A DNA stretch of 64,000 bases from Pseudozobellia thermophila (GTDB lineage Bacteria > Bacteroidota > Bacteroidia > Flavobacteriales > Flavobacteriaceae): assembly GCF_900141855.1 (NCBI RefSeq), contig NZ_FQYU01000004.1, positions 186,001-250,000 of the forward strand. The letters are read 5' to 3'. Under the pieces are notes generated by a model. The model was not told the origin of the DNA. It ran no database searches and saw only the letters and a list, made by a program, of their open reading frames with translations. Numbering within the stretch: position 1 is the stretch's first letter; each line of letters begins with the position of its first letter. The position numbers were made by a program, and so were the translations under genes. Of the stretch, positions 1 through 8,956 are shown in pieces.

Positions 1-1524
1 GATGAGGGGCACTGCAAGGAAAATGGTTCGCTATACAGGCATGTACTTGAAGAACTGAAAATTGCCCCTTCGGAAGTTATCATGATAGGGGACAATAAAA
101 AAAGTGATGTGATAAACGCACAGGCACTTGGGATGACGGCCATTCATTTAAAACACATGTCCCATAAGCTCAGAAACAAACAGAACCTGTTTGGAAGCAA
201 CAAAAGCGACTTTATACGGGCATGCAGGACCATCGAGAAAAAGTGCTCGAGAAGCGAACATCCCTTCAGCGAATACATTTTACACTTTTATTTCTTTACG
301 GAAAGGCTGTACCTGAACGCCAGAAAAAACGGGGTAAAAGACTTGTTCTTCTTGGCACGTGAGGGCCATTACCTCAAACGGCTGTTCGATTCGTACCAAG
401 AACTCAACCTGGTGCCCAAGGAGCATCGCATCAACACACATTACCTAAAAGCATCAAGGCAGTCGGCAACACAATTGGCCTTAAAACCGCTTGAAGAGGA
501 GAATTTTGGCAAACTGATGAAAAAGTTCGGTGCAATGTCGCCCTCCCACTTCCTCGATTGGTTTCCCTTCCCGGCCCGCACAAAACAACAGATACTGGAT
601 GAAGTCGATTGCCCTGCGGACCAAGTCTTTCCCCATTTTTCCGATTCGGAGGCCATGCACCTTCTCAGGGAGAACAAGACCTTTCAAAAAGCTTATTCAG
701 AAAATAGGCAACTCCAAAAAACCGCCTTTATTGCTTATTTGAATTCATTTGGGGCCGACTACGAAAAGGACGGACTGGCCCTGGTCGACGTAGGCTGGGG
801 CGGCACCATGCAAGAGGCGCTTTACCGGTTTTTGGACCATAAAGTACCCGTCACCGGATACTATCTGGGCCTAAAGGAGATATACAATATCGAAAAGAAC
901 ACGAAGCGGTACGGACTCAACTTCTCCATTTACCCGAACAGCACATTTTCAGATAACATCCTAATGGCCAACGGACAGCTGTACGAACAGCTGTTGGCCG
1001 CACCCCACGGCAGTACGTTGTACTATAGCTCCGACCCCGGCAAGCCTACGGTCGAATTTCATGAAAAGAACGAAAAACAAAGCTACGAGCAATTGATCGC
1101 TCCCGTACAGGATTATATGTTCGAAAGGTTTGAAGAGCTCTTTGCCCTATTGAGAAGCATAGATTACACCCAAGAAATGGTGCAGCACTATTTGACCGAT
1201 ATGGCCTTGCGTGCGGGTATATTTTCAACAAAAAGAAAAATTAGATTCGTCACCCAGCTCTCCAAAGGGTTCTATCAAAATGTAGGCGCCAATAAGGTCG
1301 GGATCACATACGACCCCAGCCAGCTCAAGACCAGCAAACTAAGCCTGCTTAAGAAATTCATTATCGCACCTGAAAAAGTGTTCCGATACGTGGTAAAGGT
1401 CAAACCCTTTCTATACAACAAGGGTTTTTATTGGGCCTCGAAACCCATCGACCTGACCTACTACTACATCAAACTCAATTGCTGGGCCAAGGATAAATGG
1501 TTCAAAAAGGGCTTACTCTCCTAG
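1..1524 (+). CDS. HAD-superfamily protein of surface-polysaccharide type (5' truncated)
   Basis: The frame is open from base 1, so the start lies outside the window; about 507 residues remain. The visible N-terminal part ends in a HAD motif IV (MIGDNKKSDV, from base 82), whose acidic residues bind Mg2+ in HAD phosphatases. A longer region with the FLAREGHYLKRL signature follows. This arrangement resembles COG5610-type predicted HAD hydrolases found in capsule, O-antigen and rhamnan clusters. The substrate is unknown; a role in building or modifying cell-surface glycan is inferred from the family only. The catalytic DxD motif I must lie upstream. The gene converges on the OmpA-type gene with only 17 bases between the stops. 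Frame and HAD motif are clear; the biological role is uncertain. Confidence 0.75.
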   Translation, partial: DEGHCKENGSLYRHVLEELKIAPSEVIMIGDNKKSDVINAQALGMTAIHLKHMSHKLRNKQNLFGSNKSDFIRACRTIEKKCSRSEHPFSEYILHFYFFTERLYLNARKNGVKDLFFLAREGHYLKRLFDSYQELNLVPKEHRINTHYLKASRQSATQLALKPLEEENFGKLMKKFGAMSPSHFLDWFPFPARTKQQILDEVDCPADQVFPHFSDSEAMHLLRENKTFQKAYSENRQLQKTAFIAYLNSFGADYEKDGLALVDVGWGGTMQEALYRFLDHKVPVTGYYLGLKEIYNIEKNTKRYGLNFSIYPNSTFSDNILMANGQLYEQLLAAPHGSTLYYSSDPGKPTVEFHEKNEKQSYEQLIAPVQDYMFERFEELFALLRSIDYTQEMVQHYLTDMALRAGIFSTKRKIRFVTQLSKGFYQNVGANKVGITYDPSQLKTSKLSLLKKFIIAPEKVFRYVVKVKPFLYNKGFYWASKPIDLTYYYIKLNCWAKDKWFKKGLLS

Positions 1525-1541
1525 CCCATATCGCCCACGTA

Positions 1542-2729
1542 TCAAAAGTCCGTGATCACAAATTCCGACCTTCTGTTAATCCGGTGCTTGTCCTCGCTAC
1601 AATGGGTGTGATCGTCGCATTCGTTCAGCAGCCTTTCCTCCCCATAGGCACCGCTACGTATGCGCGATTCGTCGACACCCTTGCCTATGAGGTAATCCAC
1701 GGTCCTTTTTGCCCTTCGTTGCGACAGCCACTTATTATAGGTGCTACTGCCCCGCGAATCGGTATGGGCGCTTACCTCTATTTTTAGTTTGGGGTATTTG
1801 CGCATAAGCTCCGAAAGGCCGTCAAGTATGAGTTTCGCCTCCTGTGTCAGGTACGAGGAGTTCAAAGGGAAGTGGGCATGGCCCAAGGCCTCTATTTCGT
1901 CCGCTATCCGTTGTTTCCTTTCGTTTTCGGCTGCCCATTTCGCCTCTTCGGCCGCCTTTTTTTCGGCCAAGGCCTTTTCCCTGGCCATTTTTTGGGCCAA
2001 AGCCTCCGCTTCCTTCGCGCGTTGAACGGCATCCAACGAGTCTTGTTTTCTTTGCCTTTCCTGCTCCAAGGCCTCGATCTGGGCCAGTTTCTCCTCGCCT
2101 TTCCTCGACAGCTCCCTTTCGATCCCGAACCTATAGATCACCCCGGCGGCATGCTGTAGGTGATTGGTCCCCGCATCCTTTTTTATACGCCATTTCCCGG
2201 ACGAACTAAAGTCAAGCCCCCAATGCTCCGTTATCCAGGTCCTGAACCCTATGACGGCATTGTAGGTAGCCCTGGGCTGGTTGTTGGCCTTGGTATAGCC
2301 CAATCCCACCCCGACATAGGGATCGAACCAGCTATCGCGGCCAAAAAGCTTCATAATATCATAGCTCAGGCGGGAATCGATCGCATAGTAGTCGGTCTCC
2401 TCTTGGTTGACCTCCCCGTCAATATAGGCACCGACCTTATATTTATTGTAACTGGCAATGGCCTCGACCCCGAGTCCGCTCTTAAAATACCTTCCCACAT
2501 TTATCCGTGAGGGATAGGCCAGGTAATTCCATTGCGTACCGACGGCAAACAGCTCGTCGAAAACATCGCCCGAATCGTCGACAAAGTTGTATCCGAGTCC
2601 CACATGCCATGAACGGGCAATAAGGCTATCCTTCGATGTGAGTTGTATTTCGCCCCCTCCCTCTTGGGAAAAAAGAACCTGAAAAGTCAGGCATAGGCCG
2701 ATTAAGATACCTTTCGTAAAATGTTTCAT
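1542..2729 (-). CDS. OmpA-family outer-membrane protein
   Basis: This 395-residue protein has three parts. A signal peptide begins MKHFTKGILIG and ends near LFSQ. A beta-rich domain of about 190 residues looks like an outer-membrane barrel (GLGYNF, DPYVGVGLGYT). A charged, Ala/Glu/Lys-rich helix of about 75 residues leads into a C-terminal OmpA domain with HTDSRGS and NRRSEF, the peptidoglycan-binding signature. It probably tethers the outer membrane to murein. The frame is open 26 codons further upstream, but the ATG at 2729 is chosen because it directly precedes a normal signal peptide. It is the last gene of the minus-strand run, 114 bases after the lipoprotein gene. The family call is firm; the barrel is inferred from composition. 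Confidence 0.88.
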   Translation of the reverse strand: MKHFTKGILIGLCLTFQVLFSQEGGGEIQLTSKDSLIARSWHVGLGYNFVDDSGDVFDELFAVGTQWNYLAYPSRINVGRYFKSGLGVEAIASYNKYKVGAYIDGEVNQEETDYYAIDSRLSYDIMKLFGRDSWFDPYVGVGLGYTKANNQPRATYNAVIGFRTWITEHWGLDFSSSGKWRIKKDAGTNHLQHAAGVIYRFGIERELSRKGEEKLAQIEALEQERQRKQDSLDAVQRAKEAEALAQKMAREKALAEKKAAEEAKWAAENERKQRIADEIEALGHAHFPLNSSYLTQEAKLILDGLSELMRKYPKLKIEVSAHTDSRGSSTYNKWLSQRRAKRTVDYLIGKGVDESRIRSGAYGEERLLNECDDHTHCSEDKHRINRRSEFVITDF

Positions 2730-2843
2730 GCCACTAAGATTTGGGTATTTCCAAGGCAAAGGTATCTTCAAATATAAAATCACAAAAATTTTGGCCACCA
2801 ATGGCAATAATTGTCGATGGAATACGGAAAAGAGGATGAATTG

Positions 2844-3350
2844 CTAATCGATACGGGGCTCTACCACTATGGTACCTTCCGATTTCGGCATGAGATAAAT
2901 AGAAAAGGGGACCAATTTTTCACGACCTCCCCTATGGGACGGACCATTGCCCCTTTCCGCCAAGAACAGGGTGTCCCCCGTTTTTCTTAGCACACTTAGT
3001 CGAGGCGGGGTTCCGCTGTCCGACGCTTGGTAAAAATGCACCAGGAGCATGTTTTGCCCGAAATCGACCTTGGGCACCGGAAGGGCCGGTTTTCTGGTTT
3101 TGTTCAGCTCCGAATAGAATTTTTGAAGCTCTTTCCGGTTCTTAATGACCCAGGTTCGTTCGTTACCCACAACTTGGTGGTAATCACTGACCACTAGGCT
3201 TATGGCAGCTTCAGGGTCCGGGCCATTTTCTTGGGTTCCGACCGTACCCTTCCTTTGGCCTTTGCACGACAAAAAGGCCACCATTAAAAAAGACAGTACG
3301 GCTGCCTTAGCCAAACGATTTGTCGAACCTGCTTTTATAGGCTTCCTCAT
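2844..3350 (-). CDS. putative lipoprotein, PrcB-like
   Basis: A 168-residue protein with a long N-terminal segment (MRKPIKAG..., hydrophobic LSFLMVAFLSC) ending in a plausible lipobox cysteine, so it is probably a lipoprotein. The mature part has the pattern 'KELQKFYSELN ... VDFGQNMLLVHFYQASDSG ... PFSIYLMPK', which resembles the C-terminal domain of PrcB-type protease-complex proteins; this match is by eye and tentative. The ATG at 3350 places the first 44 bases inside the end of bshA, and no later ATG leaves a complete signal peptide, so the overlap appears real and suggests co-translation. Earlier in-frame ATGs lie deep inside bshA and would spoil the signal sequence. Function unknown. Confidence 0.65.
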   Translation of the reverse strand: MRKPIKAGSTNRLAKAAVLSFLMVAFLSCKGQRKGTVGTQENGPDPEAAISLVVSDYHQVVGNERTWVIKNRKELQKFYSELNKTRKPALPVPKVDFGQNMLLVHFYQASDSGTPPRLSVLRKTGDTLFLAERGNGPSHRGGREKLVPFSIYLMPKSEGTIVVEPRID

Positions 3351-4452
3351 AAATATTTTCGTACTGCGGAAGGATTTTATGTATATCGAACCGCTGGGCC
3401 GACTCCCCGGCATTCTTTTTAAAGCGCTCCAAGACCTCATCATCGCTTAAAATCTTAAGTGCATTTTTGGCCATGCCGTCGACATCGCCGACATCGTTCA
3501 AAAACCCGGTCACCCCGTCGATGTTCACCTCGGGAATGCCTCCGGCATTGCTCGAGACGACGGGCACTTTGTTGATCATGGCCTCCAAGGCCGCCAATCC
3601 GAAGCTTTCCGATTCGGAAGGAAGCAGAAACAGGTCGGAGAAACAGAGGATCCTGTCAATTTCATGGCTGTTGCCCAAAAAGATTACCTTGTCGGAAATT
3701 CCCAAGGTATCGCACAACCTTTCGGCAACCTCCTTTTGGGGCCCTTCGCCTACCATCACCAATTTTGCGGGCAATTCCCTTTGAATGCGATAAAACACCT
3801 CAACGACATCGGGAATACGCTTGACCTTACGAAAGTTGCTGATATGGGTGATGATCTTCTCGTCGTCATCGGCCATTAACGAACGCTGGCAATCGGTAAA
3901 GGAAGAACTGTATTTGCCCTTATCTATAAAATTAGGTACCACCTGAATGTCCTTCTTGATGTCAAAAAGCTCCAGGGTCCTTTCCTTTAAGTTTTCGGAA
4001 ACGGACGTGACCACATCGGACTGGTTGATGCTAAACGTTACGGCCGGTTTATAAAAGGGGTGTTTCCCTACCAGGGTAATATCCGTGCCGTGCAGCGTGG
4101 TGATCATCGGCACATAGATACCTTCTTCCTCCAACATCTTTTTGGCCATATAGCCCGCGTAGGCATGTGGAATGGCGTAGTGTACGTGTAACAGGTCTAT
4201 CTTGTGCAGCTTGATCGTATCGACCAATTTGCTCGAAAGGGCCAATTCGTAAGGCTGATAATGAAAAAGCGGGTATTCGGGCACATGAACTTCATGAAAA
4301 TGAATGTTGGCATTCAACAAGCTCAAGCGCACAGGCTGGCGGTAGGTTACAAAATGTACTTCGTGCCCCCTGTTGGCCAAAGCTATTCCCAACTCGGTCG
4401 CAACCACTCCGCTTCCACCGAAGGTGGGATAACATACTATCGCTATTTTCAT
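3307..4452 (-). CDS. bshA: N-acetyl-alpha-D-glucosaminyl L-malate synthase
   Basis: BshA makes the first bacillithiol intermediate by joining GlcNAc from UDP-GlcNAc to L-malate in the cytosol. The 381-residue protein has the usual length and shows the family's N-terminus (CYPTFGGSGVVATELG), the LHVHYAIPHAYAGY segment, LHGTDITLVG, and the GT4 nucleotide-sugar site PSESESFGLAALEAM. It lies between the GH3/beta-lactamase fusion (94 bases upstream) and a lipoprotein gene that overlaps its 3' end. No bshB or bshC is recognised in the window. The nearest deacetylase of BshB type is the PIG-L domain fused to NagB at 47668, which is a different locus. Confidence 0.93.
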   Translation of the reverse strand: MKIAIVCYPTFGGSGVVATELGIALANRGHEVHFVTYRQPVRLSLLNANIHFHEVHVPEYPLFHYQPYELALSSKLVDTIKLHKIDLLHVHYAIPHAYAGYMAKKMLEEEGIYVPMITTLHGTDITLVGKHPFYKPAVTFSINQSDVVTSVSENLKERTLELFDIKKDIQVVPNFIDKGKYSSSFTDCQRSLMADDDEKIITHISNFRKVKRIPDVVEVFYRIQRELPAKLVMVGEGPQKEVAERLCDTLGISDKVIFLGNSHEIDRILCFSDLFLLPSESESFGLAALEAMINKVPVVSSNAGGIPEVNIDGVTGFLNDVGDVDGMAKNALKILSDDEVLERFKKNAGESAQRFDIHKILPQYENIYEEAYKSRFDKSFG

Positions 4453-4546
4453 TGTTCAAATTTAACCAAAACTACCTTCTAAGTCGTGAATGACCGTCCG
4501 TAATTTCAGACCGGGGTAGTTAAGATTTAGTTAAGATAAAAATTTG

Positions 4547-7459
4547 TTAATCTATGATGGCATCGTAAATGGCCTTTTGAATCCGGGTACGGAGCCCCGA
4601 TTTGACCAATAGGGTATTGGAGGCCGATGGGTAGGTCCTGTTGGATAAAAACACATAGACCAGCTCTTCCTCGGGGTCGGCCCACGTGTAGGTTCCGGTA
4701 AAGCCGCTATGCCCAAAACTCTTTCGCGATACACAACCACAGGTGGGGCCCTTGCCGCTTATCTGAGGCTTATCGAAGCCCACTCCCCTTCTAACATTCT
4801 TATCGCAGAAGTAACAGGTATTGAATTTTTTTACGGTTCTTGAGTCCAAAAACCTGGTACCCCCATATATACCGCCCTGAAGGTACATTTGCATGATCTT
4901 TCCGACATCCTCGGCATTGCTGAAAAGTCCGGCATGGCCGCCCACGCCCCCTTGCATGGCGGCGCCCATATCGTGTACAAAGCCCTGTACGGTCTCATAG
5001 CGGTAATATTTGTCCTCTTCGGTAGGCACGATTCTCTTTTTCTCAAATTTCTCCAAGGGGTTGTAACCGGTATTCAGGGCTCCGATAGGTATGTACAAAA
5101 AATCCTCTACCAATTTGTCGAGTGATTTTCCCTTTTTATCCTCTATGTACTTTTTCATTACGTAGTAGGCCACATCGCTATACCGATACCTGTTCGATTT
5201 TAAGCTTTGGCGGCCTATTCGGTTGTATATCGAATCTTTGTACGCGTCTGCCAGGTATAGTTTGTCGGTTACCTTTATGGAAAAGCCGTCCGTAGGTTCG
5301 CTGCGGTAGAACTCTTTTGAGGGCTTCCGGTTCTTGTCGAGCGTATCTACATAAAAGGCAATCCAAGCGGGTAACCTGCCATAATGCGACAGGGCCTTTA
5401 AAACGGTAACGTCCTTTAATTCAGACTCCGCGTATTCGGGAATCAGGTCTTGAAAGGTATCGTTCAGGGCCAACTCCCCGTCCTCCTCCATTTTCATGAT
5501 CAAGGGAAGGGTTCCCAATATTTTTGTAATCGATGCCAGGTCATAGATATGGTCGGTGGTAATACTGTCTTTCGAATCATAGGTGGGTTTTCCGAAGCCC
5601 TTGTTATAAACGATCTTTCCCTTACGGGCGATCAATACCTGTGCCCCGGGGAACATCAATGAGTCCAACCCCTGCCTTACCAGGGTGTCGACCTCTACCA
5701 GTTTTTGGGGGTCGAGGCCCACCCGTTCGGGATAGCTATACCCCAGCCTCAGCAACGATTCGAGTTCGACCTGACTGTTTACGGGGAACTCTTCATGGGC
5801 CGTAACGGGCAATTTCCCCTTGGCCGGGATGGCCCCGAAAATAACCTCGGCAGCCTTTTTTTGGGCCAACTCGCTATTTTGATAAGCCACCACTACCCCA
5901 TCGATGTTGTTAAAATCAGTAAGATCGAGCAAGGCATAGGGTTTGGCAAACACCGAAAGAATAAGGTTAGAACTTCTCATTGCAGCGATCTCTTGAAGCC
6001 ACAACTGCTCTTTCTGCGAGAATTTATACGATTTCCAGGGACTCTCGTTACTTTTATGGTGGCCTACAATTACCAAGTTGTAGTTTTTCAGCTTGGCCTT
6101 AAGGGTGGCGATGTCCTTGCCATTTACCTGGGTAACCTTGGCATACTTGTTCAGCGCCTTGAAAAAGGGGTCGCCGTCGGCATCGCCAAATTGTACGTAG
6201 GCGATCTTTTTGTTCTCCAAGCGCTTGATCCCCATCAAGAAGAACTTATTCTTTATTACCGTAATCGCATTCTCAATGGCCTCCTCGTATACCAGATCGT
6301 CCTTTCTTGAATTCAGGTCGTCGAACAAGTTGTTCAGTTGCACCGGCCGATAGTTGTTCAGGCCTACCTTATATTTGGCCATCAGTATCTTTTTGACCGA
6401 ATGTGCCAAACGCTCCTCGTCGATCTTTCCCTTTTTGTAAGCCTGTACCAGCTTTTCCTTGGCTTTTTTAACGTCGGTAGGCATAAGCAGTATGTCGTTG
6501 CCGGCCATGAAAGCCGCCAGTTCGGCATCGCCGTTCTTACCGTGCTCGGTAACGCCTTTCATATTAAGGGCATCGGTGAACACGAGTCCCTTGAAGTTCA
6601 TCCGCTCCTTGAGGATGCCCGTAATTATCTGTTCCGACAAGGAGGACGGAAGTCCTTTCTTAAGCTCAAGTGCCGGTACTTCCAAATGGGCTACCATCAC
6701 ACTGCTCAAACCCTCCGCTATCAATCTTCGGAACGGATAGAGTTCGACACTATCGAGCCGGGCCTCGGTAAAGTTGATAACCGGCAAGGTGTGGTGCGAA
6801 TCGGTCGCCGTATCGCCGTGACCGGGAAAGTGCTTGCCATTTGACAACACCCCTGCCCTTTCCATGCCCTTCATAAAGGCTATGCCCTTTTGCGCCACGT
6901 TTTCCCGATCTTCACCGAAGGAACGATTTCCGATAATAGGGTTTTGGGGATTGGTATTGATATCGAGGTCGGGGGCAAAATTGATATGGACCCCCAAACG
7001 TTTGGCATGTTCACCTATGCGTTCCCCCACTTTTTCCACGATGGAATTATCGGTAATGGCACCCAATGTCATATTCCAAGGGAAGGCGTAGGTCGAATCG
7101 AGGCGCATGGCCAGGCCCCATTCGGCATCCATACCGATCATTAAGGGGATTTTCGACAAGGCCTGAAACTCATTGGTCAATTTCGCCTGCCTTACCGGGC
7201 CTCCCGTAGAAAAAATAACCCCGCCGATCTTCTGGTCGCGAATGAGGTTCCTGACCCCATCGATAGCTGTTTTATTTTGGTCGGAAGCGACCATGACCAT
7301 AAACAACTGACCCAATTTTTCGTCGAGGGTCATCTCGTTGTACTTTGTGTCCACCCACTTTTGTTGGGCCAGGCTATCTTTGGCCAGCAATGGGTTTTTC
7401 TGTGCCGAAACACTAAAAAATGCAAGGAAGAATAAGGGGAAAAAAATAAAAAAACGCAT
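4547..7459 (-). CDS. exported GH3 beta-N-acetylglucosaminidase fused to a serine beta-lactamase-fold domain
   Basis: A 970-residue protein with a clear signal peptide (MRFFIFFPLFFLAFFSVSAQ). Residues about 35-365 form a NagZ-like GH3 domain with KHFPGHGDTATDSH (catalytic dyad Asp220/His222) and the TDALNM nucleophile Asp296. A GH3 C-domain-like stretch follows to about 560. Residues about 580-970 are a beta-lactamase/AmpH-like domain with SITK (Ser643, Lys646), YSD (Tyr760) and HSG (917-919). Family knowledge suggests removal of GlcNAc from murein or chitin fragments in the periplasm, coupled to a peptidase, esterase or D,D-peptidase activity. It is a paralogue of the signal-less GH3 enzyme at 52460. 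Which bond the second domain cuts is unknown. Confidence 0.9.
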   Translation of the reverse strand: MRFFIFFPLFFLAFFSVSAQKNPLLAKDSLAQQKWVDTKYNEMTLDEKLGQLFMVMVASDQNKTAIDGVRNLIRDQKIGGVIFSTGGPVRQAKLTNEFQALSKIPLMIGMDAEWGLAMRLDSTYAFPWNMTLGAITDNSIVEKVGERIGEHAKRLGVHINFAPDLDINTNPQNPIIGNRSFGEDRENVAQKGIAFMKGMERAGVLSNGKHFPGHGDTATDSHHTLPVINFTEARLDSVELYPFRRLIAEGLSSVMVAHLEVPALELKKGLPSSLSEQIITGILKERMNFKGLVFTDALNMKGVTEHGKNGDAELAAFMAGNDILLMPTDVKKAKEKLVQAYKKGKIDEERLAHSVKKILMAKYKVGLNNYRPVQLNNLFDDLNSRKDDLVYEEAIENAITVIKNKFFLMGIKRLENKKIAYVQFGDADGDPFFKALNKYAKVTQVNGKDIATLKAKLKNYNLVIVGHHKSNESPWKSYKFSQKEQLWLQEIAAMRSSNLILSVFAKPYALLDLTDFNNIDGVVVAYQNSELAQKKAAEVIFGAIPAKGKLPVTAHEEFPVNSQVELESLLRLGYSYPERVGLDPQKLVEVDTLVRQGLDSLMFPGAQVLIARKGKIVYNKGFGKPTYDSKDSITTDHIYDLASITKILGTLPLIMKMEEDGELALNDTFQDLIPEYAESELKDVTVLKALSHYGRLPAWIAFYVDTLDKNRKPSKEFYRSEPTDGFSIKVTDKLYLADAYKDSIYNRIGRQSLKSNRYRYSDVAYYVMKKYIEDKKGKSLDKLVEDFLYIPIGALNTGYNPLEKFEKKRIVPTEEDKYYRYETVQGFVHDMGAAMQGGVGGHAGLFSNAEDVGKIMQMYLQGGIYGGTRFLDSRTVKKFNTCYFCDKNVRRGVGFDKPQISGKGPTCGCVSRKSFGHSGFTGTYTWADPEEELVYVFLSNRTYPSASNTLLVKSGLRTRIQKAIYDAIID

Positions 7460-7558
7460 AGTGAAGGATAGGTCTATGGCAATAACTTAAAACTAAAAAA
7501 TATATTGCATTTCATCGGATGTATCTAATGAAACCAATACTTCGTAATGGATAAAGAA

Positions 7559-8041
7559 TCACATAAACCGGGCATGCCAGCTCTCGGCAGCGGGTACCTC
7601 CCAATGCTCTTCGTATTCCCTTTTGTTATTGACCAAATTATTGAAGACGATCGTGTTTTTCGAAACGGCCTTTTGCTTCGTCATTTTCTTAAAGTCGCTC
7701 AAGGGCTTATAGGCTATGTATTCGCCCTGTTTGTACGACACGTTCATCTTGTCGAGAAGCTCGACCCCATATTTTTTTTCCAGATACTGGATAAACCTGA
7801 CCGAGGCATCTATGGAGCAGCCCGTGGCCGCCGTTTGGCTTTGGTCCAAGCCAATTACGATAAACCTGTTGTACTTGATCTCGTACCCCGCGTTAAGCGA
7901 GCTTCCATGGGCTGTCCACTCGTTTAAAAAATCGGCTACTTCATTCTTGATCTCGACCAGTTCCCCTTCGCTAAACGGTCGGTTGGACTGATAGATCCAC
8001 ACGCGTGAGGTTTCGGGCAATTTTTCAAATTCTACTAACAT
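7559..8041 (-). CDS. conserved Bacteroidota protein of unknown function
   Basis: A 160-residue soluble protein (MLVEFEKLPETSRVWIYQSNRPFS...) with no signal peptide, membrane segment or nucleotide-binding motif. Close relatives in Flavobacteriia are often labelled 'ABC transporter ATPase', but no Walker A, Walker B or LSGGQ signature is present, so that label is not used. Features visible are Trp/Tyr-rich beta segments, a cysteine at GCSIDASVRF and a C-terminal NNLVNNKREYEEHWEVPAAESWH. It lies 65 bases after the CCG-domain gene and 99 bases before the GH3/beta-lactamase gene, on the same strand, so it is probably co-transcribed with the redox genes. Confidence 0.8.
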   Translation of the reverse strand: MLVEFEKLPETSRVWIYQSNRPFSEGELVEIKNEVADFLNEWTAHGSSLNAGYEIKYNRFIVIGLDQSQTAATGCSIDASVRFIQYLEKKYGVELLDKMNVSYKQGEYIAYKPLSDFKKMTKQKAVSKNTIVFNNLVNNKREYEEHWEVPAAESWHARFM

Positions 8042-8106
8042 GTTATCCTTTAATTTGTGGCATTATATCCTTCGTTCATTCTATCAAAAACAATACCAAT
8101 GGGCAT

Positions 8107-8898
8107 TTATAGGTCTTCGGCGGAAGCAATGAGCTCCGCAATGTCCATTACCGCAATAGACGCTTCCTTCTCCTTGTTTTTCACCCCATCCGTCATCATC
8201 GTATTACAAAACGGGCAGGCCGCGGCAATGATCTCCGGCTGGGTTTCCAGGGCCTGTTCGGTTCGTTCGACGTTTATGTCCTTATCCCCTTTTTCGGGTT
8301 CCTTGAACATCTGCGCCCCTCCGGCACCACAGCATAGCCCCCGTTGTTTGCAGCTCTTCATTTCCACCAGTTCCGCATCCAACTTTCGAATCAAATCCCT
8401 CGGGGCTTCAAAAACATTGTTCGCCCTGCCCAGATAACAGGGATCGTGATAGGTGATCCGCTTGCCCTTGAACTTGCCTCCTTCCAAAGAAATCCGGCCT
8501 TCCTCGAACAACTGCCTCAAAAACTGGGTGTGGTGAACGACCTCGTACTTGCCCCCCAATCCCGGATACTCGTTTTTAATGGTGTTAAAGCAATGCGGAC
8601 AGGCAGTTACGATCTTTTTGACCTCGTAGCCGTTCATCACCTCGATATTGGTCATGGCCTGCATTTGAAAGAGAAATTCGTTGCCCGCCCGTTTCGCCGG
8701 GTCCCCGGTACAACTTTCTTCGGTGCCCAACACGGCGAATGGGACCTTGGCCTTGGTAAGGAGTTGAACAAAGGCCTTGGTTATCTTCTTGGCCCTATCG
8801 TCAAAACTACCCGCGCAGCCTACCCAAAACAAGACTTCAGGACTTTTACCTGCGGCGGAGAGCTCTGCCATTGTCGGAACTTTCAGTTCGTTTGCCAT
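8107..8898 (-). CDS. (Fe-S)-binding protein with two CCG domains
   Basis: A 263-residue cytosolic protein of the HdrB/GlpC/LutA-like cysteine-rich family. Two CCG modules are visible: Cys63, Cys100 and Cys103 in the first, and Cys154, Cys183, Cys189-Cys190 (GLCCGAGG), Cys228 and Cys231 in the second. Such modules ligate non-cubane or 4Fe-4S clusters and pass electrons in disulfide- or organic-acid-linked oxidoreductases. It sits 58 bases downstream of the membrane-bound dicluster Fe-S protein and is almost certainly its partner. The physiological donor and acceptor cannot be read from sequence; no flavoprotein dehydrogenase gene is next to it. Confidence 0.88.
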   Translation of the reverse strand: MANELKVPTMAELSAAGKSPEVLFWVGCAGSFDDRAKKITKAFVQLLTKAKVPFAVLGTEESCTGDPAKRAGNEFLFQMQAMTNIEVMNGYEVKKIVTACPHCFNTIKNEYPGLGGKYEVVHHTQFLRQLFEEGRISLEGGKFKGKRITYHDPCYLGRANNVFEAPRDLIRKLDAELVEMKSCKQRGLCCGAGGAQMFKEPEKGDKDINVERTEQALETQPEIIAAACPFCNTMMTDGVKNKEKEASIAVMDIAELIASAEDL

Positions 8899-8956
8899 TC
8901 AAAATTCGATTTAATAGGTATTTAATAACTTTTGCTATGGGCAGAAAGTAATCTTT

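Noticed and set aside
5705-6844. Plus-strand open frames opposite the GH3/beta-lactamase fusion
   Set aside because: The minus-strand gene has two complete active sites and a signal peptide; the opposite frames show no motif.
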